A stretch of DNA of 64,000 bases from NCBI RefSeq assembly GCF_003030345.1, contig NZ_CP028158.1, positions 7,006,001 to 7,070,000 on the forward strand. The letters are read 5' to 3'. The notes beneath the pieces were generated by a model. That model had not been told where the DNA came from and searched no databases. It saw only the letters and a list, made by a program, of their open reading frames with translations. The position numbers were made by a program, and so were the translations under genes. Numbering within the stretch: position 1 is the first letter of the stretch; each line of letters opens with the position of its first letter. This stretch comes from Plantactinospora sp. BC1 (GTDB lineage Bacteria; Actinomycetota; Actinomycetes; Mycobacteriales; Micromonosporaceae). Shown piece by piece: positions 26,788 to 34,382 of this stretch.

Positions 26788-27253
26788 GCAGATTCTGGTC
26801 GCCCGCGAAGAAGATCCGGTCCACCGCCCGCCGTACCTTCTCCATGCCCGGTCGGGACGCCGTACCGGTGACTATCACCACGTCCCGGGCCGGTACGCCG
26901 ACGACCAGCTCGCCCGGCACGGACCGCTCAAGGTCCTCCCAGACCTCGGCGGCGAGCAGCACCGTGGATTCCAGTCCGCCGAACGAGAGCATCGGCGCGG
27001 GCGGCTGCCCGTCGATCCGCAACCTGGGCAGGAGCCGGTAGAGATTGTCGACGGCCACCTGCCGCAACTCGGCCTGGCTGATCTCAAGCTCGTCAAGGTC
27101 ATCCCAGGTGACGAGGCGATTACCGTACGGCGGTCCGAACGAATAGCCGACGTCGAGGTCCTGGGTGAAGTCTTCGAGCAGGTGGTTCTCGCCGTACCTG
27201 GTGTCTTCGGTGGAGACCAGGAGCGGCAGAAACATTGTGCTCGTCAACTGCAC
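26006..27253 (-). CDS. Conserved protein of unknown function (DUF1444/YtpQ-like?) with an Arg/Pro-rich tail
   Basis: The folded part is about 160 residues: MFLPLLVSTEDTRYGENH, LDVGYSFGPPYGNRLVTW, LRIDGQPPAPMLSFGG, VGVPARDVVIVTGT and AGDQNLLSRELLVW. It reminds me of DUF1444/YtpQ, but I am not certain. The following 255 residues are Pro/Glu/Arg-rich with RDRDLRPGPE repeats and run antisense across the whole tail of the hydrolase gene, ending inside its conserved domain. Third codon positions are more G/C-rich in this frame than in the opposing one, favouring this as the selected coding strand. The GTG at 27253 is seven bases after TAGGTT; extending further would enter the antisense of a tRNA. 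Confidence 0.7.
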   Translation of the reverse strand: MQLTSTMFLPLLVSTEDTRYGENHLLEDFTQDLDVGYSFGPPYGNRLVTWDDLDELEISQAELRQVAVDNLYRLLPRLRIDGQPPAPMLSFGGLESTVLLAAEVWEDLERSVPGELVVGVPARDVVIVTGTASRPGMEKVRRAVDRIFFAGDQNLLSRELLVWRQGGWSPYRATAEPEPQPDRWEEPAPEPDRRPAPERDRDLRPAPERDRDLRPGPERDRDLRPGPERLRGARRGDPERFRDPQPFRESGRFRKPERFAEPESEPFRESGRWRGGAPGPAPEPEIEAEPERWRSARRAEEPGPAPGRRRADSRPGPGPGPESGSEPDRWRDDPRPASGAPRARWHGGPPEPDQEPETEPGPERGRWRAASGSEPGPYRVPRQRSSGDGGTTDWPERPPVRGSKRRKPRPSGPTR

Positions 27254-27349
27254 GCTTCGAAACCTAGTATGTGCTGGCCAGATCGTCACGTCCTCGTCGA
27301 GGCGTTGTCCCGGCAACGGTAACCTGCGGGGGCACACGACCACGTCCCC

Positions 27350-27422
27350 GCGCCCGTAGCTCAGCGGATAGAGCAGCTGCCTTCTAAGCAGTTGGTCGCA
27401 GGTTCGAATCCTGCCGGGCGCA
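27350..27422 (+). tRNA. tRNA-Arg (anticodon TCT)
   Basis: A full cloverleaf can be folded by eye: acceptor GCGCCCG with CGGGCGC, D stem GCTC/GAGC, anticodon stem GCTGC/GCAGT with loop CTTCTAA (anticodon TCT, reading AGA), T stem GCAGG/CCTGC with TTCGAAT. It is 73 bases ending in discriminator A; CCA is not encoded. TAACCT at about 27321 is a possible -10 box. Confidence 0.95.
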
Positions 27423-27616
27423 CCTCCTCCGGACCCACGGCCCGCGCGAGCCACCCCGGCAAAACCGGCAGACCGGCAGCCGCGAAAATCTCATGTACCC
27501 GGCCGCTGTCCCGTCGCCCGGGCCCGGAAGGTTGGCGGATTCCGCCGATGGCTGAAGACCTCCGCTGACAGCGTAAGCCGTCGATTCTTCCGGCCGGCCG
27601 TCACTAGGTTTCTGGC

Positions 27617-28258
27617 ATGACTGACGTTGCTGGCACGACCGGCTCGCACACTCCACAGGCTCGCGGCGGGGAACAGCCGCACGGCACCCTCGACGACTCG
27701 GTCTACAGCCGGCTGTTGCGGGAGCGCATCATCTTCCTCGGCAGCGAGGTCACCGACGAGGTGGCCAACCGGATCTGCGCCCAGCTCCTGCTGCTCGCCG
27801 CCGAGGACGCGGAGCGGGACATCAACCTCTGGATCAACTCGCCGGGCGGGTCGGTCTACGCCGGCATGGCGATCTACGACACCATGCAGTTCATCGACAA
27901 CGACGTCTCGACGGTGGCGATGGGGATGGCCGGGTCGATGGGGCAGTTCCTGCTCTGCGCCGGGACGCCTGGCAAGCGGTACGCGCTGCCGCACGCGCGG
28001 ATCATCATGCACCAGCCGTCCGGCGGCATGGGTGGTACCGCGGCCGACATCGCGATCCAGGCCGAGCAGATGCTGCACACCAAGCAGATGCTGCTGGAGA
28101 TGATCGCCCAGCACACCGGGCAGACTTACGACCAGGTCGTCCGGGACGCCGACCGGGACCGCTGGTTCACCGCGACCGAGGCCAGGGAGTACGGCTTCAT
28201 CGACCGGGTGGTCAGCGGCACCGGCCGGGTCGCGGAGTCCACCGGTACGCCCGGTTGA
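27617..28258 (+). CDS. clpP: ATP-dependent Clp protease proteolytic subunit (stand-alone ClpP paralogue)
   Basis: Serine protease subunit that assembles into a tetradecamer and degrades proteins delivered by ClpX or ClpC. The 213-residue product has the complete triad: Ser107 in GMAGSMGQFLL, His132 in RIIMHQPSGG and Asp181 in DRDRWFT, with the expected 25- and 49-residue spacings, and INSPGGSVYAGM. The housekeeping actinobacterial clpP1-clpP2 pair normally sits upstream of clpX, while here clpP is alone after a tRNA gene, so this is probably an extra paralogue. The ATG at 27617 lies six bases after TAGGTT, giving a leaderless transcript. Confidence 0.93.
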   Translation: MTDVAGTTGSHTPQARGGEQPHGTLDDSVYSRLLRERIIFLGSEVTDEVANRICAQLLLLAAEDAERDINLWINSPGGSVYAGMAIYDTMQFIDNDVSTVAMGMAGSMGQFLLCAGTPGKRYALPHARIIMHQPSGGMGGTAADIAIQAEQMLHTKQMLLEMIAQHTGQTYDQVVRDADRDRWFTATEAREYGFIDRVVSGTGRVAESTGTPG

Positions 28259-28353
28259 GCCCGACACGTCAGCGGGATCCGGCCGCGCGGGCGGTAGGTG
28301 TCCGGGTCGGTATCCCGGTTGTCCGCCCGTGGCCCCGGCACTAGCCTCGCGGC

Positions 28354-29319
28354 GTGTTGATCCGCGAGTTCACCGAGGCCGACTGGCCCCGGGTGTGGCC
28401 GATCGTCCGGGACGTCGTACGGGCCCGGGAGACGTTCACCTACGACCCTCGGATGACGGCGGAGCAGGGGTACGACATCTGGGTCGAGTCGGCGCCGGGG
28501 CTGACCGTGGTGGCGGTCGAGCAGGACCGGCTGCTCGGTACGGCCAAGATGAGTCGGAACCGGCCCGGTCCGGGCGGCCACGTCTCGACCGCCAGCTTCA
28601 TGGTCGCCGCCGACGCCCGGGGGCGGGGCGTCGGAACGGCGTTGTGCCGGTACGCCCTGGACTGGGCGAGACGGCACGGGTACGCCGGCATGCAGTTCAA
28701 CGCCGTGGCCGAGTCCAACCGATCGGCCGTCGCGCTCTACCGGCGGCTCGGCTTCGCCGTGGTGGGTACGGTGCCGGGCGCCTTCGCCCATCCGACCCTG
28801 GGCCGGGTCGGCCTGCACGTGATGTACCAGGAATTCGCCGGCGCCGGCGGTGGCGCGAACACCCGATTCGCTGTCGGGGGGCCGACCTACGATGCCGGCA
28901 TGACCGATGCCGACATGATGCGACAGACGGAGAACGCCCTCGCTCCGGGCACCGAGTTCACCGCCGACTTCGAGGTGACCGGATGGGACGAGCAGCCCTA
29001 CGACGAGCCGGCCGAGGGCGGCACCCTGGCCAGGGTGACCGTGCGGAAGAGCTTCCGGGGCGTGATCGAGGGGACCAGCGTCGCCGAGTTGCTCACCGCG
29101 GCGAACCGGGGATACGTGGCGTCGGAGCGCTTCACCGGCAGCATCGACGGGCGGCCCGGGACGGTCGTCTTCCAGCACGCCGGCCTGGACGTCGAGCCTC
29201 CGCGTACCTTCGGGAACATCGTGCCGGGGACCGGGACCGGCGAGTTGACCGGCCTGACCGGGACGGTCAGTTTCCGCAACGACGAGTCCGGGCACAGCGT
29301 CCGGTTGGTCGTCGGCTGA
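28354..29319 (+). CDS. GNAT acetyltransferase fused to a DUF3224 domain
   Basis: Residues 1-165 are a GNAT domain of the phosphinothricin-acetyltransferase style: MLIREFTEADWPRVWPI, FMVAADARGRGVGTALCRYA (acetyl-CoA loop) and NRSAVALYRRLGF. Residues about 183-321 match DUF3224, a small beta-barrel family usually found as a separate protein: FEVTGWDEQPYDE, TVRKSFRGVIEGTS and GRPGTVVFQHAG. The junction is a Gly-rich stretch. Inside it, TACGAT (28888-28893) followed six bases later by an in-frame ATG (28900) looks like a complete leaderless promoter for the DUF3224 half alone. The main GTG start is likewise six bases after TAGCCT. Confidence 0.85.
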   Translation: MLIREFTEADWPRVWPIVRDVVRARETFTYDPRMTAEQGYDIWVESAPGLTVVAVEQDRLLGTAKMSRNRPGPGGHVSTASFMVAADARGRGVGTALCRYALDWARRHGYAGMQFNAVAESNRSAVALYRRLGFAVVGTVPGAFAHPTLGRVGLHVMYQEFAGAGGGANTRFAVGGPTYDAGMTDADMMRQTENALAPGTEFTADFEVTGWDEQPYDEPAEGGTLARVTVRKSFRGVIEGTSVAELLTAANRGYVASERFTGSIDGRPGTVVFQHAGLDVEPPRTFGNIVPGTGTGELTGLTGTVSFRNDESGHSVRLVVG

Positions 29320-29434
29320 CCGGGTCGCGCCCGCGTGCCGCCGTGGCCACGGCGCCCGGCCCGGTGCGCGGCGGTCCGGTGCGCGGCGGTCCGGCCGAGT
29401 TGACCGCGCGGCGGCACCCCGGGAGAGTGGTTCG

Positions 29435-30403
29435 ATGACGGGCAGAGCCGACGAGGTACGCGACGGGGTCTCGCTGACCAACCTCGACCAGCCGCTCTTC
29501 GACGGGGCGGACGCGACCAAGCGGGACCTGGTGGACTATCTCGACGAGGTGCGCGACCCGCTGATCGGCCAGTTGCGGGACCGGCCGCTCTCGGTGATCC
29601 GGGTGCTCCGGGGCCAGCCGCCGTTCATGCAGAAGAACGTTCCGCGTTACACCCCGTCGTGGGTCTCGACCGTGACGCTCTGGGCGGAGGCGTCCCGCCG
29701 CGAGGTGTCGTACGCCCTCTGCAACGACCGGCGCACCCTGTTGTGGTTCGGCAACCAGCGGGCCGTGGAATACCACCCCACCCTGGTCACGGCGCAGCGG
29801 CGGGACCGCCCGACCCATCTGGTGCTGGACCTCGACCCGCCGGCACCGGAGACGTTTCCGCTGGTCGTGAGCGCCGCGCACCTGGTCCGACAGGTGCTGG
29901 ACGAGGCGGGGTTGTCCGGGGTGGTGAAGACCAGCGGTGCGAAGGGGGTGCACGTCTTCGTACCGGTCGACCCGGAGGCGCCGATCGAGGACGTGGCCGC
30001 CGCGACCCGGGCGCTGGCGGCCCGGGCGGAACGGCTGGATCCGGCGCTGGCGACCACGGCCTTCATCCGGGAGGACCGGGGTGGGCGGGTCTTCGTCGAC
30101 TCGACCCGGTCCGGCGGCGCGACGGTGGTCTCGGCGTACAGTCCCCGGCTCCGGCCGGGGGTGCCGGTGTCGTTTCCGGTGCCGTGGGAGGAGTTGGACC
30201 GGGTCACTCCGGCCGACTTCACCCTGCGTACGGTGCCGCGCCTGCTGGCCGGGCACGACCCGTGGACCGAGCGGATGCCGCAGCCGCAGCGGCTCCCCGC
30301 CGACCTGGTCGCCGAGGGGCACACCATCCCGGTCGCCCGGGTGCAGGCGATGCACGAGGGCAAGCGGCGGGCCCGGGCCCGCCGCGCCGCCGAGGCGGAC
30401 TGA
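29435..30403 (+). CDS. Stand-alone LigD-type primase-polymerase (NHEJ polymerase domain)
   Basis: A 322-residue archaeo-eukaryotic primase-superfamily polymerase matching the POL domain of LigD, which fills gaps during non-homologous end joining: VSLTNLDQPLFDG, PFMQKNVPRYTPSW, HLVLDLDPPAPETF (metal-binding DxD), VVKTSGAKGVHVFVPV and RVFVDSTRSGGATVVSAYSPR. There is no ligase or phosphoesterase domain, and no ku gene is in the window; the ATP-dependent ligase at 10.8-12.7 kb is of a different subfamily. The ATG follows GGGAGAG at seven bases, so translation is SD-led. Confidence 0.93.
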   Translation: MTGRADEVRDGVSLTNLDQPLFDGADATKRDLVDYLDEVRDPLIGQLRDRPLSVIRVLRGQPPFMQKNVPRYTPSWVSTVTLWAEASRREVSYALCNDRRTLLWFGNQRAVEYHPTLVTAQRRDRPTHLVLDLDPPAPETFPLVVSAAHLVRQVLDEAGLSGVVKTSGAKGVHVFVPVDPEAPIEDVAAATRALAARAERLDPALATTAFIREDRGGRVFVDSTRSGGATVVSAYSPRLRPGVPVSFPVPWEELDRVTPADFTLRTVPRLLAGHDPWTERMPQPQRLPADLVAEGHTIPVARVQAMHEGKRRARARRAAEAD

Positions 30404-30469
30404 GCGCGACCCGTACGCCGGTGCGAGCCCGGCCGGTACGCCGGTTCGAGCGGGTTCGCCGGACGGGAC

Positions 30470-30509
30470 GGCGGGTTGCCGGCGGGGGATCATCCGCCGG
30501 CAACCCGCC
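30470..30509. terminator. Strong bidirectional terminator hairpin (16-bp perfect stem)
   Basis: Arms 30470-30485 (GGCGGGTTGCCGGCGG) and 30494-30509 are exact reverse complements with an 8-base loop GGGATCAT. It lies between the convergent LigD-polymerase and esterase genes, so it can stop transcription from both sides. Confidence 0.85.
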
Positions 30510-30572
30510 CCTCCCTCGCGCGGCCCGTCGCGCTTCGATAACGGATTGGGGCCGACCGGGGTACGTCTCCGG

Positions 30573-31904
30573 TCAGCTCAGCGTGCAGGCCGTCCCGTTC
30601 AGGCTGACCGAGGCCGGCCTACCGGTGTTGCCGGTGTGGCTGGCCTGGAAGCCGATCCCGACCGACGCGTTCGGGGCGATCGTGCCGTTGTAGCCGGCGT
30701 TGCGGGCGGTCACCGCACCGCTGTTCGGGCTGTAGGAGGCGTTCCAGCCCGAGGTGATGGTCTGCCCGGCCGGCAGGGTGAAGGAGAGCGTCCAGCCGTT
30801 GATGGCCGAGGTACCCCGGTTGGTGATGGTGATCGCGGCGGTCAGCCCGCCGCTCCAGGCGTTCACCGTGTAGCTGACCGCGCAGCCGCCGGCCGGCGGT
30901 GGGGTCGGCGTCTGGGTGGGTGGCGGCGTGTTCGTCGGCCCGGCGGTCGGGGTCCTGGTCGGCGTCGGCGTGGCGGTCGGTGACGGGGTGCTGTCCAGCC
31001 CGAAGAAGCGGATCGCCTCGGCCGCGTTCACCGGCAGGTTGTGCGGCACTCCCTGCATGCTGATCGCCTCGACCGGCGCCGTCGGGCCGCTGCCGCCGTA
31101 CCGGGTGCGGGTGTGCCCGGACTGCGGCGTGTCGGTGTAGGTCGGGGTCTGGCTCAGCCCGTGCACGTTCGTCCACTGCTTGATCTCTTCGCCGAAGTTC
31201 GCGTAGCGCAGCGTCTCGTCGTTGGTGCCGTGCCAGAGCTGCATCCGGGGTCGGGCGCCGGTGTAGCCCGGGTACGCGGCCCGGACCAGGTCGCCCCACT
31301 GCTGGGCGGTCCGGATGATCTGGCCGTTGGCGCACTCGCTGTTCCAGGTGGAGCCGCCGGTGGTGGCGAAGCAACTGTGCGGCACACCGGCGAAGGCGGC
31401 TCCGGCGGTGAAGACGTCCGGATAGTTGCCGAGCAGCACGTTGGTCATCATGCCGCCGGAGGAGACACCGGTGGCGAAGACCTGTCCGGTGCTGTAGCGC
31501 TGCTGCACGTACCGGACCATCGACATGATCGAGACGGGGTCGCTGCCGCCGTCGCGACGCAGCGCCTGCGGGGAGTAGACGTCGAAGCACTGGCCGCTGC
31601 GGGTCGCCGAGGGGTAGATGACGATGTAGCCGTAGCGGTCGGCGAGTGCGGCGAACTGGGTGCCGGAGTAGAACGCGGGTCCGGTACCGGTGCAGTAGTG
31701 CACGGCGACCACGATCGCGGGACGCGCCGCCAACCGGTCCGGCACGTACAGGTGCATCCGCAGGTTGCTGGGGTTGGTGCCGAAGTTGGTGACCTCGGTC
31801 AGTGCCGCCGCCGAGGCGGGGGTGGCCACCGTCAGGCTCACCATGCCCGCGCCGAGCAGCACCGCGCTGGTCGCGACGGCGAGTGCGCGTACGAGTCGTC
31901 GCAT
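30573..31904 (-). CDS. Secreted CE1-family esterase (acetylxylan/feruloyl/PHB-depolymerase type) with C-terminal CBM2
   Basis: A 443-residue exported enzyme for plant polysaccharide. Signal peptide about 1-32 (ATPASA-AALTE); esterase domain with YCTGTGPAFYSG, YIVIYPSATRSGQCFDV, nucleophile elbow VFATGVSSGGMM, LWHGTNDE (acid) and QGVPHNLPV (His); a Pro/Thr linker of about 40 residues; then a family 2 carbohydrate-binding module with SYTVNAWSGGLTAAITITN, SGWNASYSP and the final Cys of the disulfide. CE1 enzymes remove acetyl or feruloyl groups from xylan, and CBM2 binds cellulose or xylan. A LacI regulator gene follows upstream on the same strand, and an inverted repeat lies in the promoter. 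The start has GGAGAGAGGA. Confidence 0.93.
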   Translation of the reverse strand: MRRLVRALAVATSAVLLGAGMVSLTVATPASAAALTEVTNFGTNPSNLRMHLYVPDRLAARPAIVVAVHYCTGTGPAFYSGTQFAALADRYGYIVIYPSATRSGQCFDVYSPQALRRDGGSDPVSIMSMVRYVQQRYSTGQVFATGVSSGGMMTNVLLGNYPDVFTAGAAFAGVPHSCFATTGGSTWNSECANGQIIRTAQQWGDLVRAAYPGYTGARPRMQLWHGTNDETLRYANFGEEIKQWTNVHGLSQTPTYTDTPQSGHTRTRYGGSGPTAPVEAISMQGVPHNLPVNAAEAIRFFGLDSTPSPTATPTPTRTPTAGPTNTPPPTQTPTPPPAGGCAVSYTVNAWSGGLTAAITITNRGTSAINGWTLSFTLPAGQTITSGWNASYSPNSGAVTARNAGYNGTIAPNASVGIGFQASHTGNTGRPASVSLNGTACTLS

Positions 31905-31966
31905 CCCGATCCTCTCTCCACCCGGCGAGGCGCGATCACGGACGGCGATCCGGGGCGTCCTGCCAC

Positions 31967-32002
31967 TTGAAACATCCCAAAGTATCGATGGGAATGTTTC
32001 AA
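31967..32002 (-). promoter_or_regulatory. Inverted-repeat operator in the esterase promoter
   Basis: TTGAAACATCCCA (31967-31979) faces TGGGAATGTTTCAA (31989-32002), matching except for one extra A. The spacer carries AAAGTA, which read on the minus strand is TACTTT, a -10 box for the esterase gene. A LacI-family repressor gene lies directly upstream, so it is the natural candidate to bind here. Confidence 0.7.
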
Positions 32003-32086
32003 TTCACAAGACATTGACCGACATGAGTTCGGTGGGGATGTCGCGGCGCGGGCCCACCAACCGGCCGGCGGGGTCGGCGCGAGTTT

Positions 32087-33136
32087 TCAGGCGGGGGTAC
32101 GACCCGACGGCGGGGCGGTGCTCTCCCGCACGACGAGTTCGGTGGCCAGCTCGACCCGATGCTGGTCCAGCGCGTGGCCGGCCGCGAGGTCGATGATCAT
32201 CCGGGCGGCGGTCGCCCCCATCTGCTCCAGCGGCTGCCGGATCGTCGTCATCGGCGGTCCGGACCAGCGGGTGAAGGAGAGGTCGTCGAAGCCGACCACG
32301 CTCAACTCGTCCGGGATGCGTACCCCGGCCCGCCGGGCCGCCTCGTAGACCCCGAGCGCCTGGAGGTCGTTGGCGGTGAAGATCGCGGTGGGCGGGTCGG
32401 GCAGCGCCAGCAACTCCCGGCCGTCGGCGAGACCGCCCTCGACGTAGAGGGTGCTGATCCGCACCAGGTCGGGATCGACCGGTACCCCCGCGGCGTCCAT
32501 CGCCGCCCGGTATCCGTCGAGCCGGGCCCGGCAGCAGGGCCACTCCGGTGGTCCGCTCAGCATCGCGATCCGCCGGTGCCCGAGGTCGAGCAGGTGCCGG
32601 GTGGCGGCCAGCCCGCCGTTCCAGTTCGTCGCGCCGACCGAGGGGGTCTGGTGCAGCGGCTCCCCCGTCGGGTCCAGCACGACGAGTGGGATCGACCGGG
32701 TGGCAAGCTGCGACTGCTGTGCGACGGTCAGCTCGGAGAAGACCGCGATCACCCCGATCGGCCGCCGGGTCAGCACCTGCTCGGTCCAGGCCCGCCCCGG
32801 GGTCAGCCGCCCCTGCATCTCGGTGAGTACGACGGCCAGGTCGTGCTCCCGGGCGACCTTCTCGACGCCTCGGATGATCTCCAGTGCCCAGAGGCTCTCC
32901 AGGGCGTGGAAGACCAGCTCCACGATCGCCACCGAGGTCGACCCGCCCGGCCGGCGGTAGCCGTGCTCCCGCAGGATCGCCTCGACCCGTTTCCGGGTCT
33001 CCAGCGCCACTCCGGTCTGCCCGTTGATGACCCGGGAGACCGTCGGTGCGGAGACCCCGGCCAACCGGGCGATCTTGGCAACGGTGAGCACCCGGCCACG
33101 CCCGCTCCGGGCCGCCTGCGGATTGGTGCCGGTCAT
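32087..33136 (-). CDS. LacI-family transcriptional regulator
   Basis: A 349-residue repressor: HTH at about 17-40 (LTVAKIARLAGVSAPTVSRVINGQ), hinge RVEAILREHGYRRP, then a periplasmic-binding-type sensor domain with VVLDPTG, PSVGATNWNGG, GHRRIAMLSG, FTANDLQALG and SVVGFDDLSFTRW. By position it should control the adjacent esterase gene through the inverted repeat at 31967-32002, responding to a xylan- or cellulose-derived sugar; this is inference from synteny. The ATG at 33136 lies six bases after TAGGCT, so the mRNA is probably leaderless. Confidence 0.93.
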   Translation of the reverse strand: MTGTNPQAARSGRGRVLTVAKIARLAGVSAPTVSRVINGQTGVALETRKRVEAILREHGYRRPGGSTSVAIVELVFHALESLWALEIIRGVEKVAREHDLAVVLTEMQGRLTPGRAWTEQVLTRRPIGVIAVFSELTVAQQSQLATRSIPLVVLDPTGEPLHQTPSVGATNWNGGLAATRHLLDLGHRRIAMLSGPPEWPCCRARLDGYRAAMDAAGVPVDPDLVRISTLYVEGGLADGRELLALPDPPTAIFTANDLQALGVYEAARRAGVRIPDELSVVGFDDLSFTRWSGPPMTTIRQPLEQMGATAARMIIDLAAGHALDQHRVELATELVVRESTAPPSGRTPA

Positions 33137-33258
33137 CGCCGCAGCCTACGCGAACATCGACCGGCGACACCGTCCCGGCAGCCGGGGTCCGGGCACTGCA
33201 CCTCCCGGACGACCGCTCGTCGTCCGGCCAGAGTGGAGCGACCCGGGCCGCCGGCGGT

Positions 33259-34254
33259 TCACCGACCGGGCGGCGGGACCAGCCGGTCGAACCAGTCCCG
33301 GGCCGCCGCCACACCGCCGCCGTCGCCGAGGGCCACCATCAGCGCGGCCCGCGCCTTGCCGGCCGGCAGGCCCCGGGCGCCGATCGCGCCGACCCGGGCG
33401 GCCAGCCCGGCGGGTGGCGGCAGCTCCGCCAGGTCGACCGTCCGGGTCCGGCACCGGGAGGCGACCACCACCGGGACGTCCCAGTCGGTCAGCTCGGCGA
33501 TCGCGGCGAAGAGGGCGGCCGGGACGTTGCCCGGCCCGGTCCCTTCGAGCACCACGCCCCGGGCGCCCGCGTCCACCACCGCGCCGAGCAGCCCGGAGTC
33601 CATTCCCGGGTACGTCTTCAGCAGCGCCACCTCCGACTCCGGCTCGCCGTACGCCTCGGGTGGCCGGGGCGGTGTCGGGCCGACCAGCTCGACCCGCTCC
33701 CCCACCACCCGGCCGAGCGGCCCGAACGGTGTCGACGAGAACCCTCGGACCGTGGTGGCGTCGACCAGGCCCACCCAGCGGGCGGCGTGCAGTTCGTCGT
33801 CCACGCAGACCACCGCGCCGACCCCACGCAGCAGCGGGTCGGCCGCGGCGGCGATCGACGACGCCAGGTTGCGCGGCCCGTCGGGCGAGAGTTCGTCGAA
33901 CTGCCGTTGCGCGCCGGTGAAGACGATCGTGCCGCGTACGGCGGCCGGGCCGGCCAGCAGGTCGGTGAGGTAGGCGGTCTCCTCCAGGGTGTCGGTGCCG
34001 TGGCTGACCACCACCCCGTCGAATCCGTCGGCCAGGATCGCCGAGCGGGCCCGGCGGGCCAGCCCGAGCATCGTGCCGGGGGTGGTGTCCCAGCTCGGCT
34101 CGGCGAGTACGTCCTCGACCGTCACCTCGGCGGCGAGCCGCTCCGGCGGGATCGTGCCGAGCAACTCCGCCCCGGAGGCGACGCCCTCCCGTCCCGGGCC
34201 GGTCGAGTAGGCGATGGTGTCCTTGGTGGCGAGCAGCAGTACCCGACCGGGCAC
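33259..34254 (-). CDS. L-asparaginase-family protein
   Basis: Hydrolyses asparagine to aspartate and ammonia. The 331-residue product carries both threonine motifs of the bacterial asparaginase family: LLATKDTIAYS near the N-terminus (the usual TGGTIA is TKDTIA, keeping both Thr but replacing the two glycines) and VVSHGTDTLEETAYL at about 83-97, with TGAQR following. GTGPGNVP matches the C-terminal domain. There is no signal peptide, so it is cytoplasmic. The GG-to-KD change in the flexible first motif may alter substrate choice. GTG start with GGAGAGGA upstream. It is followed by the LacI gene without clear coupling. Confidence 0.88.
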   Translation of the reverse strand: MPGRVLLLATKDTIAYSTGPGREGVASGAELLGTIPPERLAAEVTVEDVLAEPSWDTTPGTMLGLARRARSAILADGFDGVVVSHGTDTLEETAYLTDLLAGPAAVRGTIVFTGAQRQFDELSPDGPRNLASSIAAAADPLLRGVGAVVCVDDELHAARWVGLVDATTVRGFSSTPFGPLGRVVGERVELVGPTPPRPPEAYGEPESEVALLKTYPGMDSGLLGAVVDAGARGVVLEGTGPGNVPAALFAAIAELTDWDVPVVVASRCRTRTVDLAELPPPAGLAARVGAIGARGLPAGKARAALMVALGDGGGVAAARDWFDRLVPPPGR

Positions 34255-34284
34255 GTGAAGATCCTCTCCGGTGGCGGACCCGCG

Positions 34285-34368
34285 CTAGGGCAGGTCGGTC
34301 AGCAACGGCAACGCGAGTACCAGCAGGAAGGTCACCGTCGCGGCGACCGCCGGCACGATCCTGCGCAT
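34285..34368 (-). CDS. 27-residue single-TM small protein
   Basis: A tiny frame beginning MRRIVPAVAATVTFLLV and ending in LTDLP: two Arg, then one hydrophobic helix, and a short acidic end. It begins 15 bases after the stop of the RHH-Clp gene on the same strand and ends 31 bases before the asparaginase start, so it fits an operon with the former. The upstream spacer has GGGCGGG but no ideal ribosome-binding site. Real small membrane proteins look like this, but such frames also occur by chance; conservation would decide. Confidence 0.45.
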   Translation of the reverse strand: MRRIVPAVAATVTFLLVLALPLLTDLP

Positions 34369-34382
34369 CCGAACCCGCCCGG

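Noticed and set aside
27254-27454. Upstream extension of the conserved gene at 26006-27253, with a peptide reading RIRTCDQLLRRQ
   Set aside because: This is the known artefact of translating the antisense of a tRNA-Arg gene; the true start is the GTG at 27253.
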